Translations under genes and position numbers: made by a program
Shown: piece by piece, positions 39,310 through 47,326 of the stretch
Numbering within the stretch: the first letter of the stretch is position 1
Layout of the letters: every line of letters starts with the position of its first letter
The notes under the pieces: generated by a model
The model's database searches: none
What the model saw: only the letters and a program-made list of their open reading frames with translations
Told to the model about the DNA's origin: nothing
Assembly (NCBI GenBank): GCA_964414785.1
Contig: CAYPXZ010000005.1
Coordinates: forward strand, 1-64,000
Source: Palsa-1447 sp964414785
GTDB taxonomy: Bacteria; Verrucomicrobiota; Verrucomicrobiia; Opitutales; Opitutaceae
DNA: 64,000 nucleotides
Reading direction: 5' to 3'

Positions 39310-40803
39310 TCACTTCCCCTGGATACCGCCGTTATGGCAGTCGGTGCAGGTGAGGTCCGCATCGTATTCACCGCCCGGGTGCTTGAAGACGAGGCCCGCC
39401 GGATTCATTGCGGCCAGATCGGTTCCCTTGCCCTGGGCTATGATGGCGTGGCACGAGGTGCAGTCGCTCGCCCTAACCGTCTCGCCCGCGGCCGTCTTGT
39501 GCTTGTCATCGTGGCAGCGGAAGCATCCGGGCCAGTCCTTGTGCCCAATGTTCGTCGGGTAAATGCGCCAGTCCGCCTTGCGCTCGGGGAAGATGGTCTG
39601 GGAGTAGATGCGCTGGACCTCGGCGATTGTCGCCGGCAGGGCCGGGCTGTCCTTGTATTTTGCGGTCAGGAAATCGGCGATCTTCTGCGGGGCCAGGTCG
39701 GCCGTCTTAATGTCCTTTTGCATGAGGGCCTGAACGGCACTGCGCTTGATATTGGGAAGCGAGGTGCTAAGTGCGCCCGAGGCCATGGAGCGCTCCACGG
39801 CGTCATTGGCCGTCGGGAAGACGTGGGCGGGCCTATTGTGGCAGTCGATGCAGTCCATCTCCCGGATGGCGGCCGCGGGCGGCTCCCCCTTGAACTCCTC
39901 GTTGCGGTAGACCCGCGAACTGCCGTCTTTCTTGTTCGTGACCCTCATCCAGACGATGTCCTGGCGCTTCTCGTCGGCCGCATAGTACTCGACCAGGTTG
40001 TCAGGGTTGACGTGCCAGTGGATGCCGCCGCTCGGGCTGCCAGGGTTGCCCGAATTGACGTGAAGGAGGAGGCGGACCGTGTAGGGCGTGTTCTTCTTGT
40101 CCGAGAGGTAATGATCGAAGGAGACGTCGACACTGCCGTGGAACTTCTGCGGCCAGTGGCACTTCTCGCAGGTGTCGCGAGCCGGGCGAAGGTTCTTCAC
40201 CGGCGTGTCGATCGGCCGATGGTAGTTGTTGAGGGTGAAAGCGATGAGTTGGTGCGTGCCGTTGACCTTCGCCTTGATCGCAGCCGTCATGCCGGCGCCC
40301 ACATGGCACTCGACACACGCGACCCGGGCGTGGGCGCCGCGCTGGTAGGTCGTGAATTCCGCATTCATTGCGCTATGGCAGACCTGCCCGCAGAACTGCG
40401 TGGACTCGGCGTACTGGTAGGTCTCGTAGCTGCCGAAGGCCGATAGCATGATGAAGCCAAGTGCGCCCGCACCGAAGACGCCGAGGTAAAGGCGTTGGGA
40501 CGGGTTGCTCAGGTCGAGGCGCCACTTGTCGGGGGTCGTCGCCGCATGCTTGATCGCCCAACGCCTCTGCGCCCATGCGCCAAAGAACACGAGGATCAGG
40601 CCCGTGATCAGGAAGGCCGGCGCGACGATGTACGTGAAGATTCCAAGGTACGGGTTCCGGTCGCCCTGCGTGAAGTCCATCCACACAAGGAGCGCGAAGG
40701 AGAAAAGGGCGCCGACGGCCACCACCGTGCCAATGGCACTGATCCAGTTATTGAAGTGCGAACGCGGGGCGCTCGGGCGGGGCGTGGGAGAGGTGTCGGG
40801 CAT
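39310..40803 (-). CDS. NapC/NirT-like heptahaem inner-membrane cytochrome (ImcH-like)
   Basis: 497 residues: three membrane helices (about 20-42, 52-77, 105-122) and a periplasmic part with seven haem sites. The first, CGQVCH at 138-143, has three residues between the cysteines; the other six are CXXCH (CVECH, CEKCH, CIDCH, CFRCH, CTSCH, CTDCH). NapC/NirT features appear around QFCGQVCHSAMNAEF and HARVACVECHVGAG. Three helices followed by seven haems matches the layout of ImcH, a Geobacter quinol oxidase for high-potential extracellular acceptors. Follows the small cytochrome at 40896-41234 on the same strand, with a hairpin between. Confidence 0.85.
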   Translation of the reverse strand: MPDTSPTPRPSAPRSHFNNWISAIGTVVAVGALFSFALLVWMDFTQGDRNPYLGIFTYIVAPAFLITGLILVFFGAWAQRRWAIKHAATTPDKWRLDLSNPSQRLYLGVFGAGALGFIMLSAFGSYETYQYAESTQFCGQVCHSAMNAEFTTYQRGAHARVACVECHVGAGMTAAIKAKVNGTHQLIAFTLNNYHRPIDTPVKNLRPARDTCEKCHWPQKFHGSVDVSFDHYLSDKKNTPYTVRLLLHVNSGNPGSPSGGIHWHVNPDNLVEYYAADEKRQDIVWMRVTNKKDGSSRVYRNEEFKGEPPAAAIREMDCIDCHNRPAHVFPTANDAVERSMASGALSTSLPNIKRSAVQALMQKDIKTADLAPQKIADFLTAKYKDSPALPATIAEVQRIYSQTIFPERKADWRIYPTNIGHKDWPGCFRCHDDKHKTAAGETVRASDCTSCHAIIAQGKGTDLAAMNPAGLVFKHPGGEYDADLTCTDCHNGGIQGK

Positions 40804-40836
40804 GGAATTGGCTGGATGCGCGGGCTAGGACAGCAA

Positions 40837-40871
40837 GAGGCCGACGAGAGCGGGTGTGCCCTGTCGGCCTC
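40837..40871 (-). terminator. Intercistronic hairpin between two cytochrome genes
   Basis: Perfect 9-base inverted repeat GAGGCCGAC / GTCGGCCTC with a 17-base loop, between the monohaem cytochrome (ends 40896) and the heptahaem gene (starts 40803). No good T-tract on the minus strand, so it may be a weak terminator or an RNA-processing stem that lets the small cytochrome be made in excess. Confidence 0.4.
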
Positions 40872-40895
40872 GTTTAGTCGGGGCTGGACCTTGGG

Positions 40896-41234
40896 TCAGG
40901 CCTTGAATTTGCGGATGAAGCCGACGAGGTCCTTGATCTCGTCAGCCGAAAGGTCGTCCTTGAATCCCTTCATCTTATCCTTGCCGTTGTCGCCCTTGAT
41001 GCCCTCGGTGATGGCCTTGGTCATCTCGTCGTCCTTGAGGGTCGCCTGGACCGCGGCGTCGGTGTAGTCCTTAATTTTCAGTTTCTTGCCGGTCTTCGTC
41101 TGCGCCTTGCCGTCCGAGCCATGGCAGGAGGCGCAGGAATTGTCCCAATTGTCAGAGGCGGTCGCGGCGAAGGCCGCGCCCGACGAAAAAGCCAACGCTA
41201 CGGTGGCGACTGCGATCTTGGAGGTGATGTTCAT
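40896..41234 (-). CDS. Small monohaem cytochrome c
   Basis: 112 residues with a signal peptide (IAVATVALAFSSGAAFA) and one haem site, CASCHGSDGKA; Met of KDKMKGF is the probable distal ligand. Start at ATG 41234; the frame extends upstream but without a credible leader. A paralogue of the cytochrome at 33658. Precedes the heptahaem inner-membrane cytochrome, so it may act as its periplasmic electron acceptor. Confidence 0.9.
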   Translation of the reverse strand: MNITSKIAVATVALAFSSGAAFAATASDNWDNSCASCHGSDGKAQTKTGKKLKIKDYTDAAVQATLKDDEMTKAITEGIKGDNGKDKMKGFKDDLSADEIKDLVGFIRKFKA

Positions 41235-41380
41235 TTTGGGTGTGGGATTCTTGTGGAAACTTTGCCGCATGCCCAGCCGAGCGCAAGCCCGGCAGGTTCG
41301 ACAAGCGGCGGATTTGTTACTCTCGGAGGAGGAAGGTAACGTAAGTCGGGCCATTTGTCGCTTCATTGCTTGCCCAGACC

Positions 41381-41396
41381 TCCGCAAATCTTGCCC
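41381..41396 (-). promoter_or_regulatory. Recurrent upstream motif, monohaem/heptahaem operon copy
   Basis: GGGCAAGATTTGCGGA on the minus strand, 146 bases before the start at 41234, farther than in other operons. It continues GGTCTGGGCAAGC, which resembles the longer form in front of the 13-haem gene (GGTCTGCGCAAGC). Confidence 0.35.
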
Positions 41397-41773
41397 TGTG
41401 CAACCTTCTCACACCGATGGGGTCCAAGGGCACCCGATTGAGACAGCGCGTCACTGCGCACCCCTCATCGCTCGCTGCGCTCTCTCTGAACCCTTCTATA
41501 TATAAATGCACATTGCTGGGCCATATTATGGTAGGGGGCGCCGTCCGGCGGCCAGGGTCCTCGCTCAAACAGCAAGACTAATGGCTGATAGTAAGGCGGC
41601 TACGCTAGCGCCGTCGCTTTCGCCAAGACCTGCACAGACTTCGGCAATAAGTGCGGAGCGCGCAGCGCACAATTCTGAGAAACTGCAAGGCGACAGGACA
41701 GATCCAACGTTACCCGCCAGCCGCCCGGAGCAGATTCAGCCTACCCCTCAATCCCTCACCAAACACCGTATAA

Positions 41774-41790
41774 TTGCTAATAATTGCGCA
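41774..41790 (+). promoter_or_regulatory. Recurrent upstream motif, octahaem/porin operon copy
   Basis: TTGCTAATAATTGCGCA, ending 54 bases before the start at 41845. The first half is degenerate, the second (TTGCGCAG) is repeated 22 bases further on (ACTGCGCAG), about two helical turns away. Confidence 0.35.
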
Positions 41791-41844
41791 GAGTTGGACA
41801 GAAACTGCGCAGCCAGACACCAATAAATTGCCGATATTACACTC

Positions 41845-42651
41845 ATGAGCCCGAAACTTCACTGGTCCAAGACCACCCTTTTGTTCAGCGGCCTCGCTGT
41901 ATGGGGCCTCCTCCTTGTCTCCTGTATCTCGGTCGACCGCACCGTCGTGGTCCCGCCGCACATCACGGGAGCCAAGTACGTGGGCTCAAAGGCCTGCGCC
42001 CAGTGCCACGGCGACCAGGTTGACCACTTTGCGGGCTCGACGCACAGCCGCCTCGCCCTCAACGGAGCCGACCCCAAGGTCGGCGACACCGGCTGCGAGG
42101 CCTGCCATGGTCCCGGCAGCGTCCACGTCGCCGCAGGCGGCGGCGCCGGAAGCATCATCAACCCGCGCAAGTCGCCGGAGACCTGCTTCGCGTGCCACCT
42201 TGAGAAGCGCGGCGAGATGAGCCTACCCCACACCCACCCGGTTTTGGCGGGCAAGGTAAGCTGCGTCGACTGCCACGATGTCCACAAGGGCAACTCGGTT
42301 CGCGGCGGCGGCGCCGCCCTCGCGGCCTCGACGGAGACCTGCATCCGCTGCCACACGCAGCAGGCCGGCCCGTTTGTCTACCAGCACGGCGCGATCCGCG
42401 AGGAAGGCTGCACGGCCTGCCACAACCCGCACGGATCCGTGAACGACAAGATGCTCATCGCACGCGACGCCAACCTCTGCCTGCGCTGCCACCTGGCTGA
42501 CCTGGCGCCGGGCTTCAACTTCGGCGGGTACGCCGCAGGCAGCAGCCACGCGAGCGCAGTAGGATCAAGGCTATCGGAGGGCACCTGCTGGTCCGCAGCC
42601 TGCCACGAAGATGTCCATGGTTCCAACGTGAACGCTTCACTCAGGCCCTAA
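41845..42651 (+). CDS. Octahaem c-type cytochrome lipoprotein (porin-cytochrome conduit component)
   Basis: 268 residues. A lipobox LLLVSC with Cys27 marks it as a lipoprotein. Seven CXXCH motifs follow (CAQCH, CEACH, CFACH, CVDCH, CIRCH, CTACH, CLRCH) and an eighth unusual site, CWSAACH, with four residues between the cysteines. Layout and repeated TCxxCH...HNPHG pattern are those of MtrA/DmsE-type periplasmic electron conduits; eight haems match OmaB/OmaC of Geobacter. The barrel gene starts 21 bases later, so the pair likely forms a trans-outer-membrane wire. Haem at the CX4CH site is a prediction only. Confidence 0.87.
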   Translation: MSPKLHWSKTTLLFSGLAVWGLLLVSCISVDRTVVVPPHITGAKYVGSKACAQCHGDQVDHFAGSTHSRLALNGADPKVGDTGCEACHGPGSVHVAAGGGAGSIINPRKSPETCFACHLEKRGEMSLPHTHPVLAGKVSCVDCHDVHKGNSVRGGGAALAASTETCIRCHTQQAGPFVYQHGAIREEGCTACHNPHGSVNDKMLIARDANLCLRCHLADLAPGFNFGGYAAGSSHASAVGSRLSEGTCWSAACHEDVHGSNVNASLRP

Positions 42652-42672
42652 CCTTTACAGGAGACCACACCC

Positions 42673-44880
42673 ATGCAAACGACCTTCTCCTCACTCCTTC
42701 GCCGCACCAGCCTAATCTGCGCTGGAGCGGCCCTGGCACTGCCCGGCGTCCGACTGGCCGCCGCGCCCGCCCCGGCCGAAGCCGACGCCTTCCCCACCTA
42801 CGAGAGCTACATCAAGGTCTCGGGTGAGGCGCCCTTCATCACCGGCGACACCGCCGCCTTCGCCCAGCGCTCCGGCACATCCAGCAACGGCACCTACGGC
42901 ATCGAGGACCTCTTCATCACCAAGGACCTCGGCAATGACATCAACATGAAGGTGAACGGCAAGGCGATGGACGGCAGCGAGGACTACCTCGGGACCATCA
43001 ACTTCTCGAAGGACGACTTCGGATCCGTGGAGGTGGGCTACAAGCGCTACCGCATCTTCTATGACGGTGTCGGCGGGTTCTTCCCGCTGGCCGACAAGTT
43101 CCAGAGGATGAGCAACGAGAACCTCCACGTCGACCGGAGCGCGTTCTGGTTCACCGCAAAGATCCAGAAGGGCGACGGCCCCGCGGTGACGCTCAGCTAC
43201 CACGACGAGATGCGCACGGGCCGCAAGGATTCCTCGGAATGGGGCGCGATAATCAATCCGGACGCGACGATCACGAAGGGGGCCCTGGTTGGGACCGCCC
43301 TCCCCGTCAACACGCCCTACATCGCCCCGAACGTCCAGCTGCTTGACGAGCACCACAACATCCTCGAGGGCTCCGTGACGGCGTCCTTCTGGAAGACCAC
43401 GGACACCCTGAAGGCCACGATGGACTGGGTTAACAACAACGACGGCCGCGTCTACGTTAAGTACCCGAACTCGACGGTCATCGTCGATCCCCCCGCGACC
43501 ATCACCGACGACCGTGAGACGACCGACAACCACTCGTTCCGCCTCCTGAACCAGACCGAGACGAAGTTCAACGACATCGTGAGCCTGGAGGTCGGCCTGA
43601 CCTACTTCCACCTTACCGGAGAGGAAGGCGGCCAGTGGATCACCCCCGCGTACAACGCAGGCGCCAAGGCCCTCTTCAACACGGTCACGGCGGGCAACAT
43701 CTTCGCAAGCCCCACGTTGGACGACTATGTCGCCAACGCCTTCCTCAAGTTCACCCCGAACAAGGACTGGCGCGCCGACATCGGCTTCCGCGATGAGTAC
43801 AACTCCGTCGGCGATTCCGGCGGGTTCACGGTGGTCAGCCTTGCGGCCACGGCCAAGAACACCTCGAGTCTCTACCAGACGACCGCGCAGGACGTGACGT
43901 ACTCCCACGAGACCGACCGCATCCAGACACCTGAGGTAACCCTCCAGTACCTGGGTATCCGCAATCTGGCCGTTTATGCCGAGTATTCCGACCGCATCAA
44001 CAAGGGTGACCAGCACTGGTCGAATCCCTTCGCGGTCACCTCGACGAGCGGAACGGGCGTCATCACCACCCTTCCGATCCCCCCGGGGAGCGTATTCCTG
44101 CAGGAGGCGAACCAGGACAACCAGAACGCCAAGCTCGGCGCCAACTGGAACCCGCTGACAAAGCTGACGCTGCGCGCCGAGATCTTCCGCAAGGACCACA
44201 CGAACAAGTTCATTGGCGCCAACAACTACGTGGGAACCGCGAGCTTCGGGGCGCTCTATGCGACCGGCTACACGTTCACGGGCACCACCCTGAGCGCGAT
44301 CTTCAAGCCCGTTCCCGAGCTCACGTTCAACACGCGCTACCAGCAGCAGGACGGCAAGATGTCGGTGACCGCCAACGTGGTCAACGGCGGCCTCGGCTAC
44401 GAGAGCCCCTCGGGCAAGGCGACCATCCGGATGCTGAGCGAGACGGTTGACTGGGCGCCCTACAAGCAGCTCTACGTGCAGGGTAACGTCAGCGCCGTCT
44501 ACAACACCATTGAGACCACCTACCCCACCGTCGTCACGAGCGCCACGGCCCCGGTTGCCGTTCCCTTCGTCAACGCCGACAGCAACTACGTCGTCGGAAG
44601 CGCCACCTGCGGCTTCGCGGTGGACAAGAAGTCGGACCTGCTGCTGCAGGGCTTCTGGGAGCACTCGAACAACTACAACCCGCAGGTCGCCCTCGGCGGG
44701 CAGCCCTACGGTGCGAGCTTCGAGATCGAGAGCGTGACAGGAGGCATCAAGCACAAGTTCAGTTCCCGCCTCATCGGCGAGGCCAAGGTCGGCTACATGA
44801 AGGGCACGAGCGACACGACCGGCGGCTTCACCAACTTCAACGGCCCGCTGGCCTATCTTTCCCTGACCTACGCGCTTTAA
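42673..44880 (+). CDS. Large outer-membrane beta-barrel partner of octahaem cytochrome (MtrB/OmbB-like role)
   Basis: 735 residues; signal peptide ends near GVRLAAAPAPAEA. The mature sequence is a long run of alternating amphipathic strands with aromatic edges (for example SVEVGYKRYRIFYDGVGGFF, LTLRAEIFRKDH, FNTRYQQQDGKM) and closes with AYLSLTYAL, suitable as a last barrel strand. Length fits the 24-28-stranded MtrB-type sheaths. The CXXC near the N-terminus of Shewanella MtrB is absent. Assigned as a conduit sheath mainly because it directly follows the octahaem cytochrome; membership of the MtrB/PioB family is likely but not shown. A terminator follows. Confidence 0.8.
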   Translation: MQTTFSSLLRRTSLICAGAALALPGVRLAAAPAPAEADAFPTYESYIKVSGEAPFITGDTAAFAQRSGTSSNGTYGIEDLFITKDLGNDINMKVNGKAMDGSEDYLGTINFSKDDFGSVEVGYKRYRIFYDGVGGFFPLADKFQRMSNENLHVDRSAFWFTAKIQKGDGPAVTLSYHDEMRTGRKDSSEWGAIINPDATITKGALVGTALPVNTPYIAPNVQLLDEHHNILEGSVTASFWKTTDTLKATMDWVNNNDGRVYVKYPNSTVIVDPPATITDDRETTDNHSFRLLNQTETKFNDIVSLEVGLTYFHLTGEEGGQWITPAYNAGAKALFNTVTAGNIFASPTLDDYVANAFLKFTPNKDWRADIGFRDEYNSVGDSGGFTVVSLAATAKNTSSLYQTTAQDVTYSHETDRIQTPEVTLQYLGIRNLAVYAEYSDRINKGDQHWSNPFAVTSTSGTGVITTLPIPPGSVFLQEANQDNQNAKLGANWNPLTKLTLRAEIFRKDHTNKFIGANNYVGTASFGALYATGYTFTGTTLSAIFKPVPELTFNTRYQQQDGKMSVTANVVNGGLGYESPSGKATIRMLSETVDWAPYKQLYVQGNVSAVYNTIETTYPTVVTSATAPVAVPFVNADSNYVVGSATCGFAVDKKSDLLLQGFWEHSNNYNPQVALGGQPYGASFEIESVTGGIKHKFSSRLIGEAKVGYMKGTSDTTGGFTNFNGPLAYLSLTYAL

Positions 44881-44905
44881 TAGGCGCATTGGGTTGCAGT
44901 GTGGG

Positions 44906-44944
44906 GAGACCGATCCACTGTTGAGGATCGGTCTTCTCCGTTTT
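44906..44944 (+). terminator. Rho-independent terminator of the porin-cytochrome operon
   Basis: Stem GAGACCGATCC / GGATCGGTCT (about 10-11 pairs) around an 8-base loop (ACTGTTGA), followed by TCTCCGTTTT. Lies 25 bases after the barrel stop and upstream of the lipoprotein gene. Confidence 0.8.
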
Positions 44945-44955
44945 GCGCACCCTGC

Positions 44956-46134
44956 ATGATCATCCGCCAGTCAGTCCTACATCGCTTGGCCCTCGTAGCC
45001 CTGGCTCTTTCCCTCCTAGGAGTGGCGGGATGCAGGGACAGGGACATCCGGAGCTATCGCACGCCCAAGGAGGCGGAGGATAACACCGTTTCCGGGCCCG
45101 CAGCGCCCGCCCCCGAGGCCGTCGCAAAACCCCCGGCGGCCCCAAAGTGGACTGCCCCCGCATCATGGCAGAGGCAGGCGGCCTCGGGCATGAGGCTTGC
45201 CAGCTTTAGCGCCACCGACGCCTCCGGCACCGCGGACATCTCCGTCGTCAATTTCGGGGGCACCGGGGGCGACGAACTCGCCAACGTCAATCGGTGGCGC
45301 GGCCAGCTCAAGCTCGACCCCATTGCGGCGGACGCCCTTCCCACCCAGGTGCAGAAGCTCTCCACACCCTCCGGAGACTATTCCGTCGCCGACATGACGG
45401 CCGGGCAGGGTTCGGAGGGCAAGCCCCCCATGCGGATCCTCGGGGCATGGCTTCGCCGAAACAACATGGTCTGGTTCATAAAGATGATGGGCCCCGCGGG
45501 CCTCGTCGGGTCCCAGAGGGCCGCCTTTACCGGCTTCCTGGAGTCGATCGAGTTCGGCGATTCCGTGGCCGCCAAGGAAGAGGTCCTGGCCGGCGGGCCG
45601 GCACCGGCCCCCGCCAACACCAACGACCTGCCGCGCGCCAAGTCCGTCTCGCCCGAGCTGGTGGCTCCGTCCCCGAGTGCCACCCTCCCCGGCGGCACTC
45701 CCCTTAAGTCGGCCGACGGCTCCTCCCTTGTCTGGCATGCGCCGGCTTCGTGGGCTGTCCGCCAGGCGAGCAGCATGCGCAAGGGCAGCTACGCCCTGGG
45801 CCCCGACGGGGGTGTCGATCTCGCGGTTACGGCCTTCCCCGGAGACGTCGGCGGCCCCCTCGCCAATGTCAACCGCTGGCTGGGGCAGGTCGGCCTGCCG
45901 CCCATCGAGGAGCCGGCCCTTGCCGACTATACTAGCCACATCCAGGCCAACGGCCTCGTCTTCTTCATCGCCGACACCGGGGCAAAGGATCCGGCGCATC
46001 CCCAGAGGATCGTCTCCGCCGTCGTCTTCTGGCAGGGAAATTCCTGGTTCTTCAAGATGACGGGGCCTACGGAACTCGTGGCCAAGGAGAAGCCCGGTTT
46101 CCTGGAGTTCCTTCAGAGCGTGAGGGCCCCCTGA
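44956..46134 (+). CDS. Lipoprotein with a tandemly duplicated domain, upstream of resB-ccsA
   Basis: 392 residues, family not recognised. Lipobox GVAGC with Cys26, so it is an outer- or inner-membrane lipoprotein. Two copies of one domain, about residues 65-200 and 255-392, share APASW, a later FxG..G..LANVNRW, GQ, and a closing WFxKMxGP followed by GFLES/LEFLQS. The linker is Pro/Ala-rich. Start at ATG 44956. It precedes resB by 3 bases and so is co-expressed with cytochrome c maturation genes; a role in apocytochrome or haem handling is possible but unproven. Confidence 0.75.
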   Translation: MIIRQSVLHRLALVALALSLLGVAGCRDRDIRSYRTPKEAEDNTVSGPAAPAPEAVAKPPAAPKWTAPASWQRQAASGMRLASFSATDASGTADISVVNFGGTGGDELANVNRWRGQLKLDPIAADALPTQVQKLSTPSGDYSVADMTAGQGSEGKPPMRILGAWLRRNNMVWFIKMMGPAGLVGSQRAAFTGFLESIEFGDSVAAKEEVLAGGPAPAPANTNDLPRAKSVSPELVAPSPSATLPGGTPLKSADGSSLVWHAPASWAVRQASSMRKGSYALGPDGGVDLAVTAFPGDVGGPLANVNRWLGQVGLPPIEEPALADYTSHIQANGLVFFIADTGAKDPAHPQRIVSAVVFWQGNSWFFKMTGPTELVAKEKPGFLEFLQSVRAP

Positions 46135-46137
46135 CCC

Positions 46138-47322
46138 ATGACCTCCACCTGGAAGGCGCTCATCGGATTCTTCAACTCGCTGCGGCTCACCGCGGCGCTC
46201 CTCGTCCTTGCGATCCTCCTGATCTTCGCCGCCACGCTCGACCAGGTCCACCTCGGGGTCTGGGGCGTCCAGGAGAAGTACTTCCGCTCGTTCTTCATCT
46301 ACGCGGCGATCCGGGGGACCGCCTTCTCGGTCCCCATATTCCCCGGCGGCTACCTGCTGGGCGCCCTTCTCCTTCCCAACCTTCTCGTGGCCCATTTCTG
46401 CCGTTTTCGCCTCTCCTGGAGGAAGAGCGGGATCTGGCTCACCCATATCGGCCTCATCCTGCTCCTTGTCGGGCAGGGCCTCTCCGGGCTCCTGCAGAGG
46501 GACAACCAGCTGAGGATCGATGTCGGGCAGACCCGTCGCTACACCGAGAGCTTCCGTGAGACGGAGCTGGCGGTCATAGACGTGACCAACCCGGACTACG
46601 ACCAGGTGGTGGCGATCCCCTCGGCAAGGCTCGAGAGGAAGGAATCCGTCCAGCATCCCCTCCTTCCGTTCCTCATCAAGCCCGTGGCGTACTACCCGAA
46701 CGCCCTCCTTAGGCCCAGGTCCCAGATGCCCTCCCCGCTCCCGAGCCTCGCAACTGCGGGAGTAGGACCGCAGGTTGCGGTCGAGCCGTCGCCCGTGACC
46801 TACAAGCCCGACGAGACCAATTTCCCGACGGGCTACGTCGAACTCGTCGGCCAGGAGGGCAGCCTCGGCGTATTCCTCGTGTCCACGATGATCGTCGAGC
46901 GCCAGGTAGTCACCTACCAGGGGCGCACTTGGCACCTGATCATGCGCCCCGAGCGGGACTACCTGCCGTTCACGCTCACGCTCCTCAAGTTCACCCATGA
47001 CATCTACCCGGGAACGGACATCCCGAAGGACTTTGCCAGCACGATTCGCCTAAAGAGCGACGACCTGCGCGACGACCGGGAGATCCGCATCTTCATGAAC
47101 AACCCCCTGCGCTACGGCGGGCGCGCGTTCTACCAGGCGGGATATTCCAATAACGACCGCACCTCGGTGCTTCAGGTGGTGACTAACCCGAGCTGGCAGG
47201 TCCCGTACCTGTCGTGCGCCCTCATTGCCCTCGGGCTGGCCATCGAGTTCGGCATCCACCTCTTCGCGTTCTTCCGCAGGCGCTCGGCAACCGACGCGGC
47301 CTCGCAGAAGTCGGCCGTCTGA
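46138..47322 (+). CDS. resB: Cytochrome c biogenesis protein ResB
   Basis: System II partner of CcsA, which together deliver haem to apocytochromes on the periplasmic side. 394 residues with the family opening FFNSLRLTAALLVLAILLIF, further helices, a large soluble domain and a late helix before the C-terminus (LSCALIALGLAIEFGIHLFAFF). RGTAFSVPIFPGG and SGIWLTHIGLILLLVGQGLS are recognisable ResB segments. Three bases after the duplicated-domain lipoprotein and 4 before ccsA. Needed for the 45 c-haem sites encoded nearby. Confidence 0.9.
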   Translation: MTSTWKALIGFFNSLRLTAALLVLAILLIFAATLDQVHLGVWGVQEKYFRSFFIYAAIRGTAFSVPIFPGGYLLGALLLPNLLVAHFCRFRLSWRKSGIWLTHIGLILLLVGQGLSGLLQRDNQLRIDVGQTRRYTESFRETELAVIDVTNPDYDQVVAIPSARLERKESVQHPLLPFLIKPVAYYPNALLRPRSQMPSPLPSLATAGVGPQVAVEPSPVTYKPDETNFPTGYVELVGQEGSLGVFLVSTMIVERQVVTYQGRTWHLIMRPERDYLPFTLTLLKFTHDIYPGTDIPKDFASTIRLKSDDLRDDREIRIFMNNPLRYGGRAFYQAGYSNNDRTSVLQVVTNPSWQVPYLSCALIALGLAIEFGIHLFAFFRRRSATDAASQKSAV

Positions 47323-47326
47323 CACC

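Larger units (their letters stand above)
41235..41844 (+). other. 610-base divergent intergenic region between cytochrome operons
   Basis: The longest stretch without a convincing gene. It separates the monohaem/heptahaem operon from the octahaem/porin operon and is AT-richer than its flanks (for example CTTCTATATATAAATGCAC near 41490-41508). A frame of 106 codons (41506-41826) has no start context, no family signature and an atypical composition. Two copies of the recurrent motif, one facing each way, lie at 41381-41396 and 41774-41790. A small RNA cannot be excluded. Confidence 0.5.

Noticed and set aside
41506..41826. 106-codon frame in the long intergenic region
   Set aside because: No ribosome binding site, unusual composition and overlap with the motif and likely promoter of the octahaem operon.
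42712..44889. 725-codon open frame antisense to the outer-membrane barrel
   Set aside because: Shadow of codon bias in GC-rich DNA; the plus strand has a signal peptide, strand pattern and operon context, while the antisense product has no recognisable fold.
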